Shown here one piece after another: positions 1-10,333 of a DNA stretch of 51,872 nt (position 1 is its first letter; each line of letters begins with the position of its first letter). A model generated the notes under the pieces. That model worked only from the letters and a program-made list of their open reading frames with translations, was not told the DNA's origin and searched no databases. A program made the translations under genes and the position numbers. The stretch spans positions 1 to 51,872 of the forward strand of contig CANRJV010000004.1 in NCBI GenBank assembly GCA_947631045.1, in the 5' to 3' direction. This DNA is from an uncultured Bacilli bacterium. GTDB lineage: Bacteria; Bacillota_I; Bacilli_A; RF39; UBA660.

Positions 1-2
1 GA

Positions 3-89
3 GATATAAGCACCTTTTTAAGTTCCATAATAAAATGTTCGGGAAGTTCTTTATTTAAAAACTGTCCGAAGGTAAGAATAACTAACTAG
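3..89 (+). CDS. C-terminal end of an unidentified CDS truncated by the window edge
   Basis: Frame 3 open to TAG at 87-89 (...STFLSSIIKCSGSSLFKNCPKVRITN*), immediately followed by a hairpin terminator. Confidence 0.35.
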   Translation, partial: DISTFLSSIIKCSGSSLFKNCPKVRITN

Positions 90-110
90 GAAGTAAAGGC
101 TTCCTTTTTG
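88..110 (+). terminator. Rho-independent terminator
   Basis: GGAAG-taaagg-CTTCC followed by TTTTT. Confidence 0.6.
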
Positions 111-194
111 TATGACTTTCGACAAAGTAAAAGAAAGTTCGACAAATGTTGTCAAAACTTCCTATGGACTTTTGTTAGATAATTGTGCTTTAAT

Positions 195-315
195 AGTAAG
201 TCGAGACGAGAAGTCTTGCCTACTTTCAGGGGGTTTTGGGAAACCGGAATCATATGAAGGGTGGTTTTGTGAAATTAAATATCTTCGGATTTTTAAAAGT
301 AATGATTTTTTTGTC
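195..315 (+). ncRNA. candidate structured non-coding RNA (possibly raiA-like)
   Basis: Extended -10 TGcTTTAAT (187-194) with weak -35 TGGACT (165-170, 18-nt spacer); hairpins AGAC-gagaa-GTCT, GGTTT-tggg-AAACC, AAATATC-TTCG-GATTTTT, then a T7 run; no convincing CDS. Confidence 0.4.
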
Positions 316-332
316 TAGTCAAATGACAAAGC

Positions 333-412
333 AAAAAAAGACTATCCTTATTCGGATTGAGTTTCGAATAGGATAGTATACCATCAATAGGCAACGATTT
401 CTCGTCTCCTAA
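333..412 (-). ncRNA. candidate small RNA
   Basis: Minus promoter TTGTTA(446-441)-17-TATAAT(423-418); GNRA hairpin ACGA-GAAA-TCGT near 5' end; terminator ACTATCCTATTCG/CGAATAAGGATAGT followed by C(T)7. Confidence 0.55.
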
Positions 413-550
413 TAAAGATTATACCATATTTTATTATATATAACAAATTCCTATAATTTCCATCATTAAAAGTGTCTAAAAATGTTTAATAATATTTACT
501 TTTTAAAATATTAGAGATAAGATTATATGGATAAAGGAGATATATTTAAT

Positions 551-886
551 ATGTCAGATGAAAAAGTAAACAGTTCTATAGATGGAATTTCTAAAATAGA
601 GGGGAATATTGAAAATTTAATTACTGAAATTTCTGATTTTATAGCTAGTGATGAAACGATTGACCCTGATTTTTTGATATATATAGTTAATCAATTAATG
701 AGTCAAACTGAAAATTTAGCGTCTATTAATACTGATTTTGCTAGAGAATTAGGCTTTTTGAATAAGACAAGATTAACAACTAGGCTAAGGGCTCATGAAG
801 AGGATTTGAAAACTCGTCATAGTCGAATAATTATAGAAAATGCTAAAAGAATTCAATATGATGAAGAAGTTCCAATGAGGCACTAA
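551..886 (+). CDS. hypothetical protein (111 aa from ATG 551)
   Basis: AAAGGAG RBS upstream of ATG 551; ORF track start 527 is probably too early. Confidence 0.6.
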   Translation: MSDEKVNSSIDGISKIEGNIENLITEISDFIASDETIDPDFLIYIVNQLMSQTENLASINTDFARELGFLNKTRLTTRLRAHEEDLKTRHSRIIIENAKRIQYDEEVPMRH

Positions 887-887
887 A

Positions 888-911
888 AAAAATAACCGTG
901 AGGTTATTTTA
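888..911. terminator. bidirectional terminator hairpin
   Basis: AAAATAACC-gtga-GGTTATTTT between convergent genes. Confidence 0.6.
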
Positions 912-1062
912 ATTTTTTCGCTTCTCTTGCACTAATAATTACTTTTTTACCATCAATAGTCTTTTTTTGTAAATTAGGTTTTTGTTTCATTTTTGTAGCA
1001 TTTAAAGCATGGCTTCTTAAATTTCCTGTTAAAGGTTTTTTTGTTGTAACTTTTTTTGCCAT
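904..1062 (-). CDS. rpmB: 50S ribosomal protein L28
   Basis: [53 protein letters not shown]28 motif [25 protein letters not shown] upstream of 1062. Confidence 0.85.
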   Translation of the reverse strand: MAKKVTTKKPLTGNLRSHALNATKMKQKPNLQKKTIDGKKVIISAREAKKLK

Positions 1063-1158
1063 TATAATGCCTCCTTTTTCCTTTAAAAACTTTATCATAT
1101 ATTAAAAGATATGTCAAATGTTTTCAAGTAATGTTATAATATATTTGAGGGAGGTTTT

Positions 1159-4020
1159 ATGTATATACCACTTAAAGTTACAACTGATTATAGCTTACTT
1201 AGAAGTTTAATTAAAGTCAAAGATTTAGTTAATTTTTGTGTGCAAAATAAAATTAGTAGTTGTGCTATATGTGATAAAAATCTTTTTGGGGTAATTGAAT
1301 TTTATAAAACTTGTGTGACTTATAATATTAAACCAATTATTGGTTTAGAAATAGATTTAAATGAAAAACCTCTTTACTTATACGCTAAAAATTATGAAGG
1401 ATATAAAAATTTATTAAAAATAAATACTATCATTGGGAAAAGAAAAATAAGTGTTAGTGAACTCAAAATGTTAAGTGATAATCTTTTAGCCATTGTTCCT
1501 TTTAAAAGTTTGGAACTTTTTGATGATGTATCTTTTTTGGAAAATCGTTATATTGGTTATGAAAATGGCCACGAATACAAAAATGCTTTAGTAAAAAATA
1601 GTCATGTTGTTTATATAAGAGATATTAAATGTTTTCAAGAAGATGATCAAGAGTATTTAAAATATTTGGATAAAATTAGCGGCGAAGAAGAAAATTATTA
1701 TACTAATTATTTTGATTTTAAAGTAACTAGTTTTGATGAAGAAAAAATGGAAGAAGTAAGTAGGCTTCTTAATGTTACTATGCCTATGGGAAAAAGATAT
1801 ATTCCGGAATTTAAAAAGGGAGAAGATTCTTACACATATTTAGCCAATCTGGCGTTAAGGGGTTTAAAAAAGAGACTTAATAATAATGTACCAGCTACTT
1901 ATGTTGAACGCTTAAAATATGAATTATCGGTGATTAAAAAAATGGGTTTTGTCGATTATTTTTTAATCGTCTATGATTATGTTTTATATGCGAAAAAAAA
2001 TCATATCTTAGTAGGACCAGGGAGAGGAAGCGCGGCTGGTAGTTTAGTAAGTTATGTGATTGGAATTACCGACATTGATCCAGTTAAATATAATTTATTA
2101 TTTGAAAGATTTTTAAATCCAGATAGAGTAACAATGCCCGATATTGATATTGACTTTGATAGTACCAAAAGAGATGAGGTTATTTCTTATGTTAAGAGTA
2201 AATATGGGGAAGAGAATGTTTCGGGAGGAATGACTTTTTCGACATTAAAAACGCGTCTTGTTTTAAGAGAGGTTGCCAGTATTTTTAATATTAATGAAAA
2301 AGTCATTAATAAATTTTTAAAAGTTATTAATAAAGACTTAGATTTAAAAAATAATTTAAAATTAAAAATAGTTCAAGATTATTTAAAAACTTATCCCGAA
2401 CTTAAAAAGATGTATGAAGTAGCTCTCCATTTAGAGGGCCTTAAGAAAAATATTAGTACCCATGCCGCGGGAATAGTCATTGCGAATAAGCCTTTAGATG
2501 AAATAATTCCAATGTATAAAAATAATGAGGTTTATTTAACGGGAGTTCCGATGGAATACTTAGAAGATTTAGGCCTTTTAAAGATGGATTTTTTAGGTTT
2601 AAAAAATTTAAGCATTATTAGTAAAATTGTAGAAAATATTCCAGATTTTAATATTTTAGATATTCCTTTAGATGATCAAGAAGTTTTTGACCTTTTTAGT
2701 AGAGCCGATACCGATGGTATTTTTCAATTTGAAACAGCTTCTTTTAAAAGTATGCTTATAAAATATCGTCCGCAAAGTTTTGCGGAATTAATCGCGTCCA
2801 TTGCTTTAGTCCGCCCAGGGCCAAGTAGGGAATTAGAAACATATATTAAAAGAAAGAATGGTCAAGAAAAAATTACATATTATCATGAATCTTTAGAAAA
2901 TATATTAAAAGAAACTTATGGCGTAATTGTGTATCAAGAGCAAGTCATTAGTATTTTAGTTAAAATGGCTAATTTTAGTTATGCTGAAGCCGATAATATC
3001 AGAAGAGCCATGTCTAAAAAGAAGGAAGAAATTCTTAAAGAAAAAGAAAATGAATTTATGTTAAGATGTCAGAGAAATGGTTATGAAAAAGAAGTTGCTC
3101 AAAACATTTATAATCATATTCTTTCTTTTGCTTCGTATGGTTTTAATAAAGCCCATTCCGTTTCTTATGCTTATATTTCTTATTTAATGGCTTATTTAAA
3201 AGTCCATTATAAAGCCTTGTTTACTTTTGCTATTTTAGATGGGGAAGCCAATAATCATAAATTTAAAACTTATTTAAATGATCTTAAAAAGAATGACTAT
3301 GAAATAAAGGGTGTTAGTTTAAATTTATCGAGTGATAGTTTTGTTTTAAGAAATAAAACGGTGTATCTTCCTTTTTCAAAAATTCAAAATTTTCGAAGTG
3401 AAAGCATTAAAAATATTTTAAATGTAAGAAATGAAGAAGGTTTATTTAAAGATGTTTATGATTTTTTCAAAAGAACATATAATATTTTAACTAAAGGGGA
3501 ATATCGCATGCTTATTTTAGCGGGGGCTTTAGATGAATTTAATATTAATGTGAAAACTTTAATTAATAATTTAGATGCTTTAATTAATTATGGAGCTTTA
3601 TATCATGACTTAGGAGATTATGCTTTAATTCCCGAATTAAAAGAAGAAGTAGATTATAGTAAAGACGAAAAAAGAGAGAATGAAATTAATAGTTATGGCT
3701 TTTATATTAGTAATCATCCGGCTTCTAAATATAATGATAATGAAGTAATGAAATTAGAAAATATTAAAAAATATGTTTTTAAAAATATCGTTTGTTATGT
3801 CATGATTGAAGATATTAGTTTGATTAAAACCAAAAAAGGAGAAGATATGGGTTTTATCAGTGCTTCTGATGAAACAGGAACTTGTGATTTTACGATATTT
3901 CCTAATAATTTTTCGCTGTTAACTAATTTGGTAAAAAATGATATGATAAAAGTGTGGGGAAATGTTAGCAAAAGATATGATAAATATAGTATAATAATAA
4001 ATAGATTAGTTAAGGAGTAG
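1159..4020 (+). CDS. dnaE: DNA polymerase III alpha subunit, DnaE type
   Basis: VGPGRGSAAGSLVSY, PDIDIDFD, SYGFNKAHSVSYAYISY motifs; degenerate N-terminal PHP. Confidence 0.95.
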   Translation: MYIPLKVTTDYSLLRSLIKVKDLVNFCVQNKISSCAICDKNLFGVIEFYKTCVTYNIKPIIGLEIDLNEKPLYLYAKNYEGYKNLLKINTIIGKRKISVSELKMLSDNLLAIVPFKSLELFDDVSFLENRYIGYENGHEYKNALVKNSHVVYIRDIKCFQEDDQEYLKYLDKISGEEENYYTNYFDFKVTSFDEEKMEEVSRLLNVTMPMGKRYIPEFKKGEDSYTYLANLALRGLKKRLNNNVPATYVERLKYELSVIKKMGFVDYFLIVYDYVLYAKKNHILVGPGRGSAAGSLVSYVIGITDIDPVKYNLLFERFLNPDRVTMPDIDIDFDSTKRDEVISYVKSKYGEENVSGGMTFSTLKTRLVLREVASIFNINEKVINKFLKVINKDLDLKNNLKLKIVQDYLKTYPELKKMYEVALHLEGLKKNISTHAAGIVIANKPLDEIIPMYKNNEVYLTGVPMEYLEDLGLLKMDFLGLKNLSIISKIVENIPDFNILDIPLDDQEVFDLFSRADTDGIFQFETASFKSMLIKYRPQSFAELIASIALVRPGPSRELETYIKRKNGQEKITYYHESLENILKETYGVIVYQEQVISILVKMANFSYAEADNIRRAMSKKKEEILKEKENEFMLRCQRNGYEKEVAQNIYNHILSFASYGFNKAHSVSYAYISYLMAYLKVHYKALFTFAILDGEANNHKFKTYLNDLKKNDYEIKGVSLNLSSDSFVLRNKTVYLPFSKIQNFRSESIKNILNVRNEEGLFKDVYDFFKRTYNILTKGEYRMLILAGALDEFNINVKTLINNLDALINYGALYHDLGDYALIPELKEEVDYSKDEKRENEINSYGFYISNHPASKYNDNEVMKLENIKKYVFKNIVCYVMIEDISLIKTKKGEDMGFISASDETGTCDFTIFPNNFSLLTNLVKNDMIKVWGNVSKRYDKYSIIINRLVKE

Positions 4021-4024
4021 CAAC

Positions 4025-7000
4025 ATGGAAGAATTAAAAAGATTTTTAAAAAGTATTAATTTGGAATATAGTGATGAATTTAAAGATTTAGAAATAGAGA
4101 AAGTCATTTTTAATAGAGAGACTAAAGTTTATACCGTATATTTACACAATCCTCAAGTTTTAAGTTATGATGTTGTAACTAATCTTTTTAATGCTGGCAA
4201 AAAAGGCATTAATGGGGTTGATAAATGCTATTTAGAAATGGTTTATGATGAGGTTACCAGTCAAGATATTACCGATTATGTTCAAACTTTTATGAATAAT
4301 ATTATTTTTGAACATCCATCTTTATCCGGAGTTCTTGGTAATTTTAAAGAAGTTAAAAATAAGATTGTTTATTTAGAAGTAGCAAGTGAAATTTATATAC
4401 CTCATGATGATTATTTAGATGAAATAAAAACTAATTTAAAAAATTATGGTTTAGGAGAATACCAAATTGAAATTGTTGTTAATCCCGAATTAAATCAAGA
4501 ATTAAAAAAAGAAATAGAAGAAGATAAAAAAATTTCTTTAGAAAAAAAGGAAGATAATCCAGTAATTTTAGGTTTTCATAAAGATGGAGAAGTAACTCAA
4601 ATTAAAAATGTGATAGGTGAAGCAAAAAATGTAATTATTGAAGGTTATGTTTTTGGGAAAGAGGCTAGTGAGAGAAAAGGCCAAAAGGGAACGGCTTATA
4701 TTATTAATTTAAAAGTTAGTGATAAAACGGATAGCTTTTTAGTAAAATTTGTGCGATTTAAAGAAGAAGAGTATAGAGCATTAAATAAAGGTATTAAAGA
4801 AGGTGGCTGGTACCGGATTTTTGGCAACATTGAAATGGACAATTATTTAAGACAAATGGTTTTGAATGGACGGAGTATTGAAAAAATTAAAAGCAAAGAT
4901 GAAGATATTGTGGATACAGCGGAAGAAAAAAGAGTAGAACTTCATGCTCATACTAAAATGAGTGCGATGGATGGTGTTATAGATGCTGCTGAACTTGTCA
5001 AATATGCCAAAAAATTAGGCCATAAAGCCGTAGCGGTAACTGATCATAACTGTTTACAATCTTATCCAGATTTATATCATGCGGTTTGTAATATTAATAA
5101 AGGAATTGAAAAAGAAGAAGATAAATTTAAAGTTATTTATGGTGCCGAAATGAGTATTGTTAATAACGAAAATGATTTAATCTTTAATTTAAAGGATTAT
5201 GATTTATTAGAAACGGAATTTGTGGTATTCGATACCGAGACGACTGGTTTTACTCCTTATCATGACCAAATGATTGAAATTGGAGCTGTAAAAATTAAAA
5301 ATGGAGTTGTTAGTGACCATTTTGATGAACTTATTAATCCCGGAAGAAAACTACCGGAAAAAATTGTGGAACTTACGAATATCACTGATGAGATGTTACA
5401 AGATAAAGATACAGAAGAAAATGCCACTAAGAGGTTTTTAGAGTTTATAGGGGATCGTCCTTTAGTAGCTCATAATGCCAAATTTGATATTGGCTTTATC
5501 AGCGCCGCGATGAATAAATATAATTTAGGCGAATTTACCAATACCGTTTTAGATACCATGGGCATAGCGAGAATGCTTTATCCCGAGTGGAAAAATCATA
5601 AGTTATCAACACTCGTTAAAAATTTAGATGTTCCTTGGGATGAAGAATCGCACCATAGAGGAGATTACGATAGTGAAGGAACCGCCATTGCTTTTTATAA
5701 AATGGCTAAAGTTTTAAGTAATCGTAATATTGAAACGACCCAAAAACTTTATGATTCCGTAGATCAAGAAGCGTTACTTAAATTCTCTCGTCCTTTTCAC
5801 ATGTCTGTTTTAGTACAAAATAAAGTGGGCTTAAAAAATTTATTTAAAATAATTAGTTATGCTAATACGAAATATCTTTTTAAAGGTGACCAAACGAAAT
5901 TACCTCGCGATGAATTAAATAAACATCGGGAAGGATTACTTTTTGGTAGTGGTTGTGTTAATGGTGAAATATTTGAAGCAACTTTCAACAAAGAAGATGA
6001 AGAACTGGCAAAAATGATGCAATATTATGATTATATTGAAGTGCAACCACCAGAGGTTTACTCTTATCTTATTCAAATGGAATCTAGTTTTATTAAAAGC
6101 TTATCCGATATTTATACTCATATTAAAAAAATTGTAAGAGTTGCTGAAGAAGCGGGGGTAATGGTTTGTGCCACGAGTGATGCTCATCATTTAAGAAGAG
6201 AAGATAAAATATATCGGGATATTATCATTGCGCAAAGATTCAATGGTAAATTACACCCTTTAAATAGAAGAGGGATAGATGTTCCGGATATGCATTTTTA
6301 TACAACTGACGAAATGTTAGAGGCTTTCTCCTTTTTAGGTAAAGAAAAAGCCCAAGAAATTGTTGTAACTAATCCAAATATTATTGCTTCTAAATGTGAG
6401 ATAGTTGAAGTTATTATCGAAACGGGTGGAGTTCCTTTCTCGCCTAAAATTGATAATTCCAAAGAAATTGTGGAAGAAATGGTTTATACCAAAGCGAAAG
6501 ATTGGTATGGTGATCCTTTACCCGATAATATTAAAGACCGGATTGAACAAGAGTTAAAAGGGATTATTGGGGGTGGCTTTGACGTTATTTATCTAATTGC
6601 TCAAAAGTTAGTTAAAAAGAGTAATGATGATGGCTTTTTAGTTGGTTCTCGGGGTTCAGTTGGTTCGTCTTTTGTCGCTACCATGATGGGAATAACTGAA
6701 GTTAATCCGCTTCCTAGTCATTATCGTTGTCCAAAATGTAAACATTCCATATTTAAAGATGATGATGGGGAAGACTTAGTTAAAAAATATAGTATAGGTT
6801 TCGATTTACCCGATAAAGATTGTCCTAAATGTGGCAGTAAAATGATTAAAGATGGGGAAGACATGCCATTTGCCACTTTCCTAGGGTTCAATGCGGATAA
6901 AGTTCCGGATATCGACCTTAACTTCTCCGATTTAAACCAAGCAGCGGCTCATGAATATACGAAAGTCCTATTCGGTGAAGATAATGTTTATCGGGCTGGA

Positions 7001-8347
7001 ACTATTGGAACAGTGGCCGATAAAACAGCTTATGGTTTTGTTAAAGGTTATTGCGAAGATAAAAATATTGTGATGCGTAGTGTCGAAATCGAAAGATTGG
7101 CCGCCGGTTGTGTTGGGGTTAAAAGGACAACTGGGCAACATCCAGGCGGAATTGTCGTTATTCCAGGATACATGGATGTCTTTGATTTTACACCTTATCA
7201 ATATCCGGCTGAAGATGTGGATGCCGCTTGGCGAACTACCCATTTTGATTACCATGCCATTGACCAAGACGTTTTAAAATTAGATATCTTAGGTCATACC
7301 GACCCAACTCAATTAAGAATGCTTCAAGACTTAACGGGTATTGATGTAAGAACTGTCCCATTTGATGATAAAGATACGATGAGTTTATTCTTATCTCCTA
7401 ATGTTTTAGGAGTTACCAAAGAGCAAATTATGAATGATACCGGTACCTTAGGAGTTCCTGAATTTGGAACCAACTTTACGATTGGCATGCTTAAAGATAC
7501 TAAGCCCACTACTTTTGCGGAACTTATTAAATTATCAGGGCTATCTCACGGTACTGATGTTTGGCTTGGCAATGCTCAAGAATTAATCCGGAAAAACGTT
7601 GTTCCTTTTAAAGAAGTTATTGGTTGTCGGGATGACATTATGGTTTATTTAATTCAAGCCGGTATGGAACCTTTAAAAGCATTTAAAATAATGGAATTTG
7701 TAAGAAAAGGTAAAGCCTCTAAAGATCCCGAAGGTTGGGCGAAATTTAAAGAAGAAATGAAAGATGCCGGTATTCCGGATTGGTACATTGACTCTTGTGG
7801 CAAGATTAAATACATGTTCCCAAAAGCTCATGCGGCCGCTTATGTTATGAGTGCATTTCGGATTGCTTATTTTAAAGTACATTATCCGGCGGAATATTAT
7901 GCTTCTTATTTCTCAACCCGTTTTGATGATTTTGAAATTGAAACGATGATTAAAGGATATGACGCTATTAAAGCCCGGATTAATGAAATAATCGGGAAAG
8001 GCTATGAAGCCTCTAGTAAAGAGACATCTTTATTAGAAACTTTAAAACTCGCTTTAGAAGCTACTGCGAGAGGATTTAAATTTGGAAATATTGATATAAA
8101 AAGAAGTGAGGCTAAAAACTATATTATAGATGATGATCATCTGACTTTAATTTCGCCTTTTAGAACTCTTGATGGTCTAGGAGATGCGGTAGCTAATCAA
8201 ATAGTTGAAGAGAGAAAAAAGAAAGAATTCTTCTGTGTTGAAGACTTCCAAAATCGTGGTAAAGTTAATGTTTCGACCATGGAAAAATTACGTTCTCTAG
8301 GAGTATTTGAAGGTATGCCTGAATCAGCTCAATTAAGTTTATTTTAA
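4025..8347 (+). CDS. polC: DNA polymerase III alpha subunit, PolC type
   Basis: PHP (VELHAHTKMSAMDG) split by DEDD exonuclease (FVVFDTETTG), Zn-finger CPKC...CPKC, VGSRGSVGSSFVA, PDIDLNFS. Confidence 0.97.
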   Translation: MEELKRFLKSINLEYSDEFKDLEIEKVIFNRETKVYTVYLHNPQVLSYDVVTNLFNAGKKGINGVDKCYLEMVYDEVTSQDITDYVQTFMNNIIFEHPSLSGVLGNFKEVKNKIVYLEVASEIYIPHDDYLDEIKTNLKNYGLGEYQIEIVVNPELNQELKKEIEEDKKISLEKKEDNPVILGFHKDGEVTQIKNVIGEAKNVIIEGYVFGKEASERKGQKGTAYIINLKVSDKTDSFLVKFVRFKEEEYRALNKGIKEGGWYRIFGNIEMDNYLRQMVLNGRSIEKIKSKDEDIVDTAEEKRVELHAHTKMSAMDGVIDAAELVKYAKKLGHKAVAVTDHNCLQSYPDLYHAVCNINKGIEKEEDKFKVIYGAEMSIVNNENDLIFNLKDYDLLETEFVVFDTETTGFTPYHDQMIEIGAVKIKNGVVSDHFDELINPGRKLPEKIVELTNITDEMLQDKDTEENATKRFLEFIGDRPLVAHNAKFDIGFISAAMNKYNLGEFTNTVLDTMGIARMLYPEWKNHKLSTLVKNLDVPWDEESHHRGDYDSEGTAIAFYKMAKVLSNRNIETTQKLYDSVDQEALLKFSRPFHMSVLVQNKVGLKNLFKIISYANTKYLFKGDQTKLPRDELNKHREGLLFGSGCVNGEIFEATFNKEDEELAKMMQYYDYIEVQPPEVYSYLIQMESSFIKSLSDIYTHIKKIVRVAEEAGVMVCATSDAHHLRREDKIYRDIIIAQRFNGKLHPLNRRGIDVPDMHFYTTDEMLEAFSFLGKEKAQEIVVTNPNIIASKCEIVEVIIETGGVPFSPKIDNSKEIVEEMVYTKAKDWYGDPLPDNIKDRIEQELKGIIGGGFDVIYLIAQKLVKKSNDDGFLVGSRGSVGSSFVATMMGITEVNPLPSHYRCPKCKHSIFKDDDGEDLVKKYSIGFDLPDKDCPKCGSKMIKDGEDMPFATFLGFNADKVPDIDLNFSDLNQAAAHEYTKVLFGEDNVYRAGTIGTVADKTAYGFVKGYCEDKNIVMRSVEIERLAAGCVGVKRTTGQHPGGIVVIPGYMDVFDFTPYQYPAEDVDAAWRTTHFDYHAIDQDVLKLDILGHTDPTQLRMLQDLTGIDVRTVPFDDKDTMSLFLSPNVLGVTKEQIMNDTGTLGVPEFGTNFTIGMLKDTKPTTFAELIKLSGLSHGTDVWLGNAQELIRKNVVPFKEVIGCRDDIMVYLIQAGMEPLKAFKIMEFVRKGKASKDPEGWAKFKEEMKDAGIPDWYIDSCGKIKYMFPKAHAAAYVMSAFRIAYFKVHYPAEYYASYFSTRFDDFEIETMIKGYDAIKARINEIIGKGYEASSKETSLLETLKLALEATARGFKFGNIDIKRSEAKNYIIDDDHLTLISPFRTLDGLGDAVANQIVEERKKKEFFCVEDFQNRGKVNVSTMEKLRSLGVFEGMPESAQLSLF

Positions 8348-8368
8348 ATTTTAGAAAGGTTTTAAAAA

Positions 8369-8845
8369 ATGGATTTAGATGATATAAATATATTTTCTTT
8401 AAAAGATAGAAAAATATTAAAAAACTTTTTCGATAGTAAAAGAGAATTTTTAGATACCCATAGTTTACTAGATATTAGTAATTTAAAATTATTTGGAGAT
8501 ATGTTTGAATTATTTTTAAAAGAAAATAATTTAGAAGATAATGAAATACTTAAAGCTTTTTTACTAGATATAAGAAGAGAAGAATTAAGCCAGAAATTAG
8601 AAAGTAAAGCAAAAACTAAAAAAACTTTAGCTGCCGCTGTTTTTCCTTTTGCTAAACCTTTAGTATTGCCACCTTTTGAAGCTAGTGCTCAAATTTTAAA
8701 ATGGTATGATGCGAGTAAAATTATTTTAGTTATTAATTCCGAGGATAAAAGAGAAATTAATAAAAATATTGAATTTAAAATAGCGCAAAACAAACTAGAG
8801 AGAAAATTAAGCTGGAATGATGGAGCTAAAATAAAGGTAAGATAA
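8369..8845 (+). CDS. hypothetical protein
   Basis: 158-aa ORF with RBS (AGAAAGG) in the same run of + strand genes. Confidence 0.65.
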   Translation: MDLDDINIFSLKDRKILKNFFDSKREFLDTHSLLDISNLKLFGDMFELFLKENNLEDNEILKAFLLDIRREELSQKLESKAKTKKTLAAAVFPFAKPLVLPPFEASAQILKWYDASKIILVINSEDKREINKNIEFKIAQNKLERKLSWNDGAKIKVR

Positions 8846-8905
8846 TTAAACTTGATTTATATTATTACTTTATAAATGCTTATGTTATAATAAATTTAAA
8901 GAATA

Positions 8906-9445
8906 ATGGGAAGAAGGGATAATCAGATGGATATTTTTGTACCAGATATGTATAAGCAAAGTATATATACAATTAATTATAAAAAATTAAAAAAAAGAGG
9001 TATTAAATGTTTACTCTTTGATTTAAATAATACCTTAGCGAGTTATAGTACAGATTATCCTGATAAGGCTTTAGAAGAGTTAATGTTTGAACTCGGAAAA
9101 GATTTTAAAATTATTATTGTTTCTAATAGCAATAAAAATAGGGTTAGACCTTTTAAAGAAAAATTGAATTTGGATTCTGCTTATAAATCTCATAAACCTT
9201 TTGGTAAAAAATTAAAAAAAATAATGAGTTTATATAATCTTAAAGATACTGAGATAGCTTTAATCGGGGATACCCTTCTGATGGATATCTGGGGCGGTAA
9301 TCGGTTGAATTTCACGACTATTTTAGTTAATGGTATTAGTGAAGATGAACCATTTTATATGGGCATAGTTAGAAATATTGAAAAGAAAATTATTAAGTCA
9401 TTAAATAAAAAAGGAATTTTGTATAAAGGAAAATATTATGAGTAA
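8906..9445 (+). CDS. yqeG: YqeG family HAD IIIA-type phosphatase
   Basis: CLLFDLNNTLASY (motif I), SNSNKNRVRPF, ALIGDTLLMDIWGGN; next to yqeH. Start may be ATG 8927. Confidence 0.85.
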   Translation: MGRRDNQMDIFVPDMYKQSIYTINYKKLKKRGIKCLLFDLNNTLASYSTDYPDKALEELMFELGKDFKIIIVSNSNKNRVRPFKEKLNLDSAYKSHKPFGKKLKKIMSLYNLKDTEIALIGDTLLMDIWGGNRLNFTTILVNGISEDEPFYMGIVRNIEKKIIKSLNKKGILYKGKYYE

Positions 9446-10319
9446 ATGTTTAGGATGTGGCATAACTTTACAAAATAAAGATGCATCTTTATTAGGTTAT
9501 ACGAAAAAATTAGAAAATAAATATTGTGAAAGATGTTTTAAAACTATCCATTATAATGCTGAATTACCAGTAACTTCTTTAGATAACGAAAAAATAATTG
9601 CCAAAATTAATAAACTAAATTATCCGGTTTTATTTATTACGGATTTATTTAGTTTAAATAGGCAAGTTTTAGAAGTATTTAAAAAAATAAAAAATCCTAA
9701 AACCTTAGTGCTAAATAAATGTGATTTAATTCCTAGTAATTTAAAATTAGAACATTTAAAAGATAATATTAAAGAGTCTTTCCAAATTAAAGATGATATT
9801 CTTTTTATTAGTGTTAAAAAAGAGATTAATTTAAATAAAATAGAAGATTTAATGACTTCGGGTAATCTCATTTTAGTAGGAGAAACATCTTCCGGGAAAT
9901 CTAGTTTAATTAATAAATTATTGGGCATTAATTTAACAACTAGTAGTTATAGTAATACAACACTAGATTTTATTAAATTAAAATATGGCGAAAATATTAT
10001 TTATGATACGCCGGGAATAATTTTAAATAAAAAGGAAAAGAATATTGAAAAAATAAATGTTTATACTAAAGTATTAAAAAAAGATTATGTTTTAACAATT
10101 GAGGATTTAAAAATAAAAGGGGAAGGAAATCTTACTTTATACCTTCCTAATGATGTTAAAGTAATAAGTAAAAAAGAAGATATATCTTTACCTAAAGAAT
10201 ATCATTTGCAAAAAAAAGATTTAGAATTATCAGATGGGGGATTTATTTTTATTAAAAATCCGGCCCAAATATATAGTAATGAAGATTTAAGTGTGCGAGA
10301 TTCCATAATTTCTAAGTAA
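9438..10319 (+). CDS. yqeH: circularly permuted ribosome-biogenesis GTPase YqeH
   Basis: CxGC...CERC zinc finger, NKCDL before GETSSGKSSLINKL, DTPG. Confidence 0.88.
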   Translation: MSKCLGCGITLQNKDASLLGYTKKLENKYCERCFKTIHYNAELPVTSLDNEKIIAKINKLNYPVLFITDLFSLNRQVLEVFKKIKNPKTLVLNKCDLIPSNLKLEHLKDNIKESFQIKDDILFISVKKEINLNKIEDLMTSGNLILVGETSSGKSSLINKLLGINLTTSSYSNTTLDFIKLKYGENIIYDTPGIILNKKEKNIEKINVYTKVLKKDYVLTIEDLKIKGEGNLTLYLPNDVKVISKKEDISLPKEYHLQKKDLELSDGGFIFIKNPAQIYSNEDLSVRDSIISK

Positions 10320-10333
10320 TAATGAGGTAGTAT

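Noticed and set aside
112-318. 68-aa + ORF
   Set aside because: No RBS, atypical composition, overlaps a promoter and hairpin-rich segment better explained as ncRNA.
6968-7509. Minus ORFs (99 and 61 aa) and + ORF 7080-7277 inside polC
   Set aside because: Antisense or out-of-frame to a strongly conserved polC reading frame; no RBS or homology.
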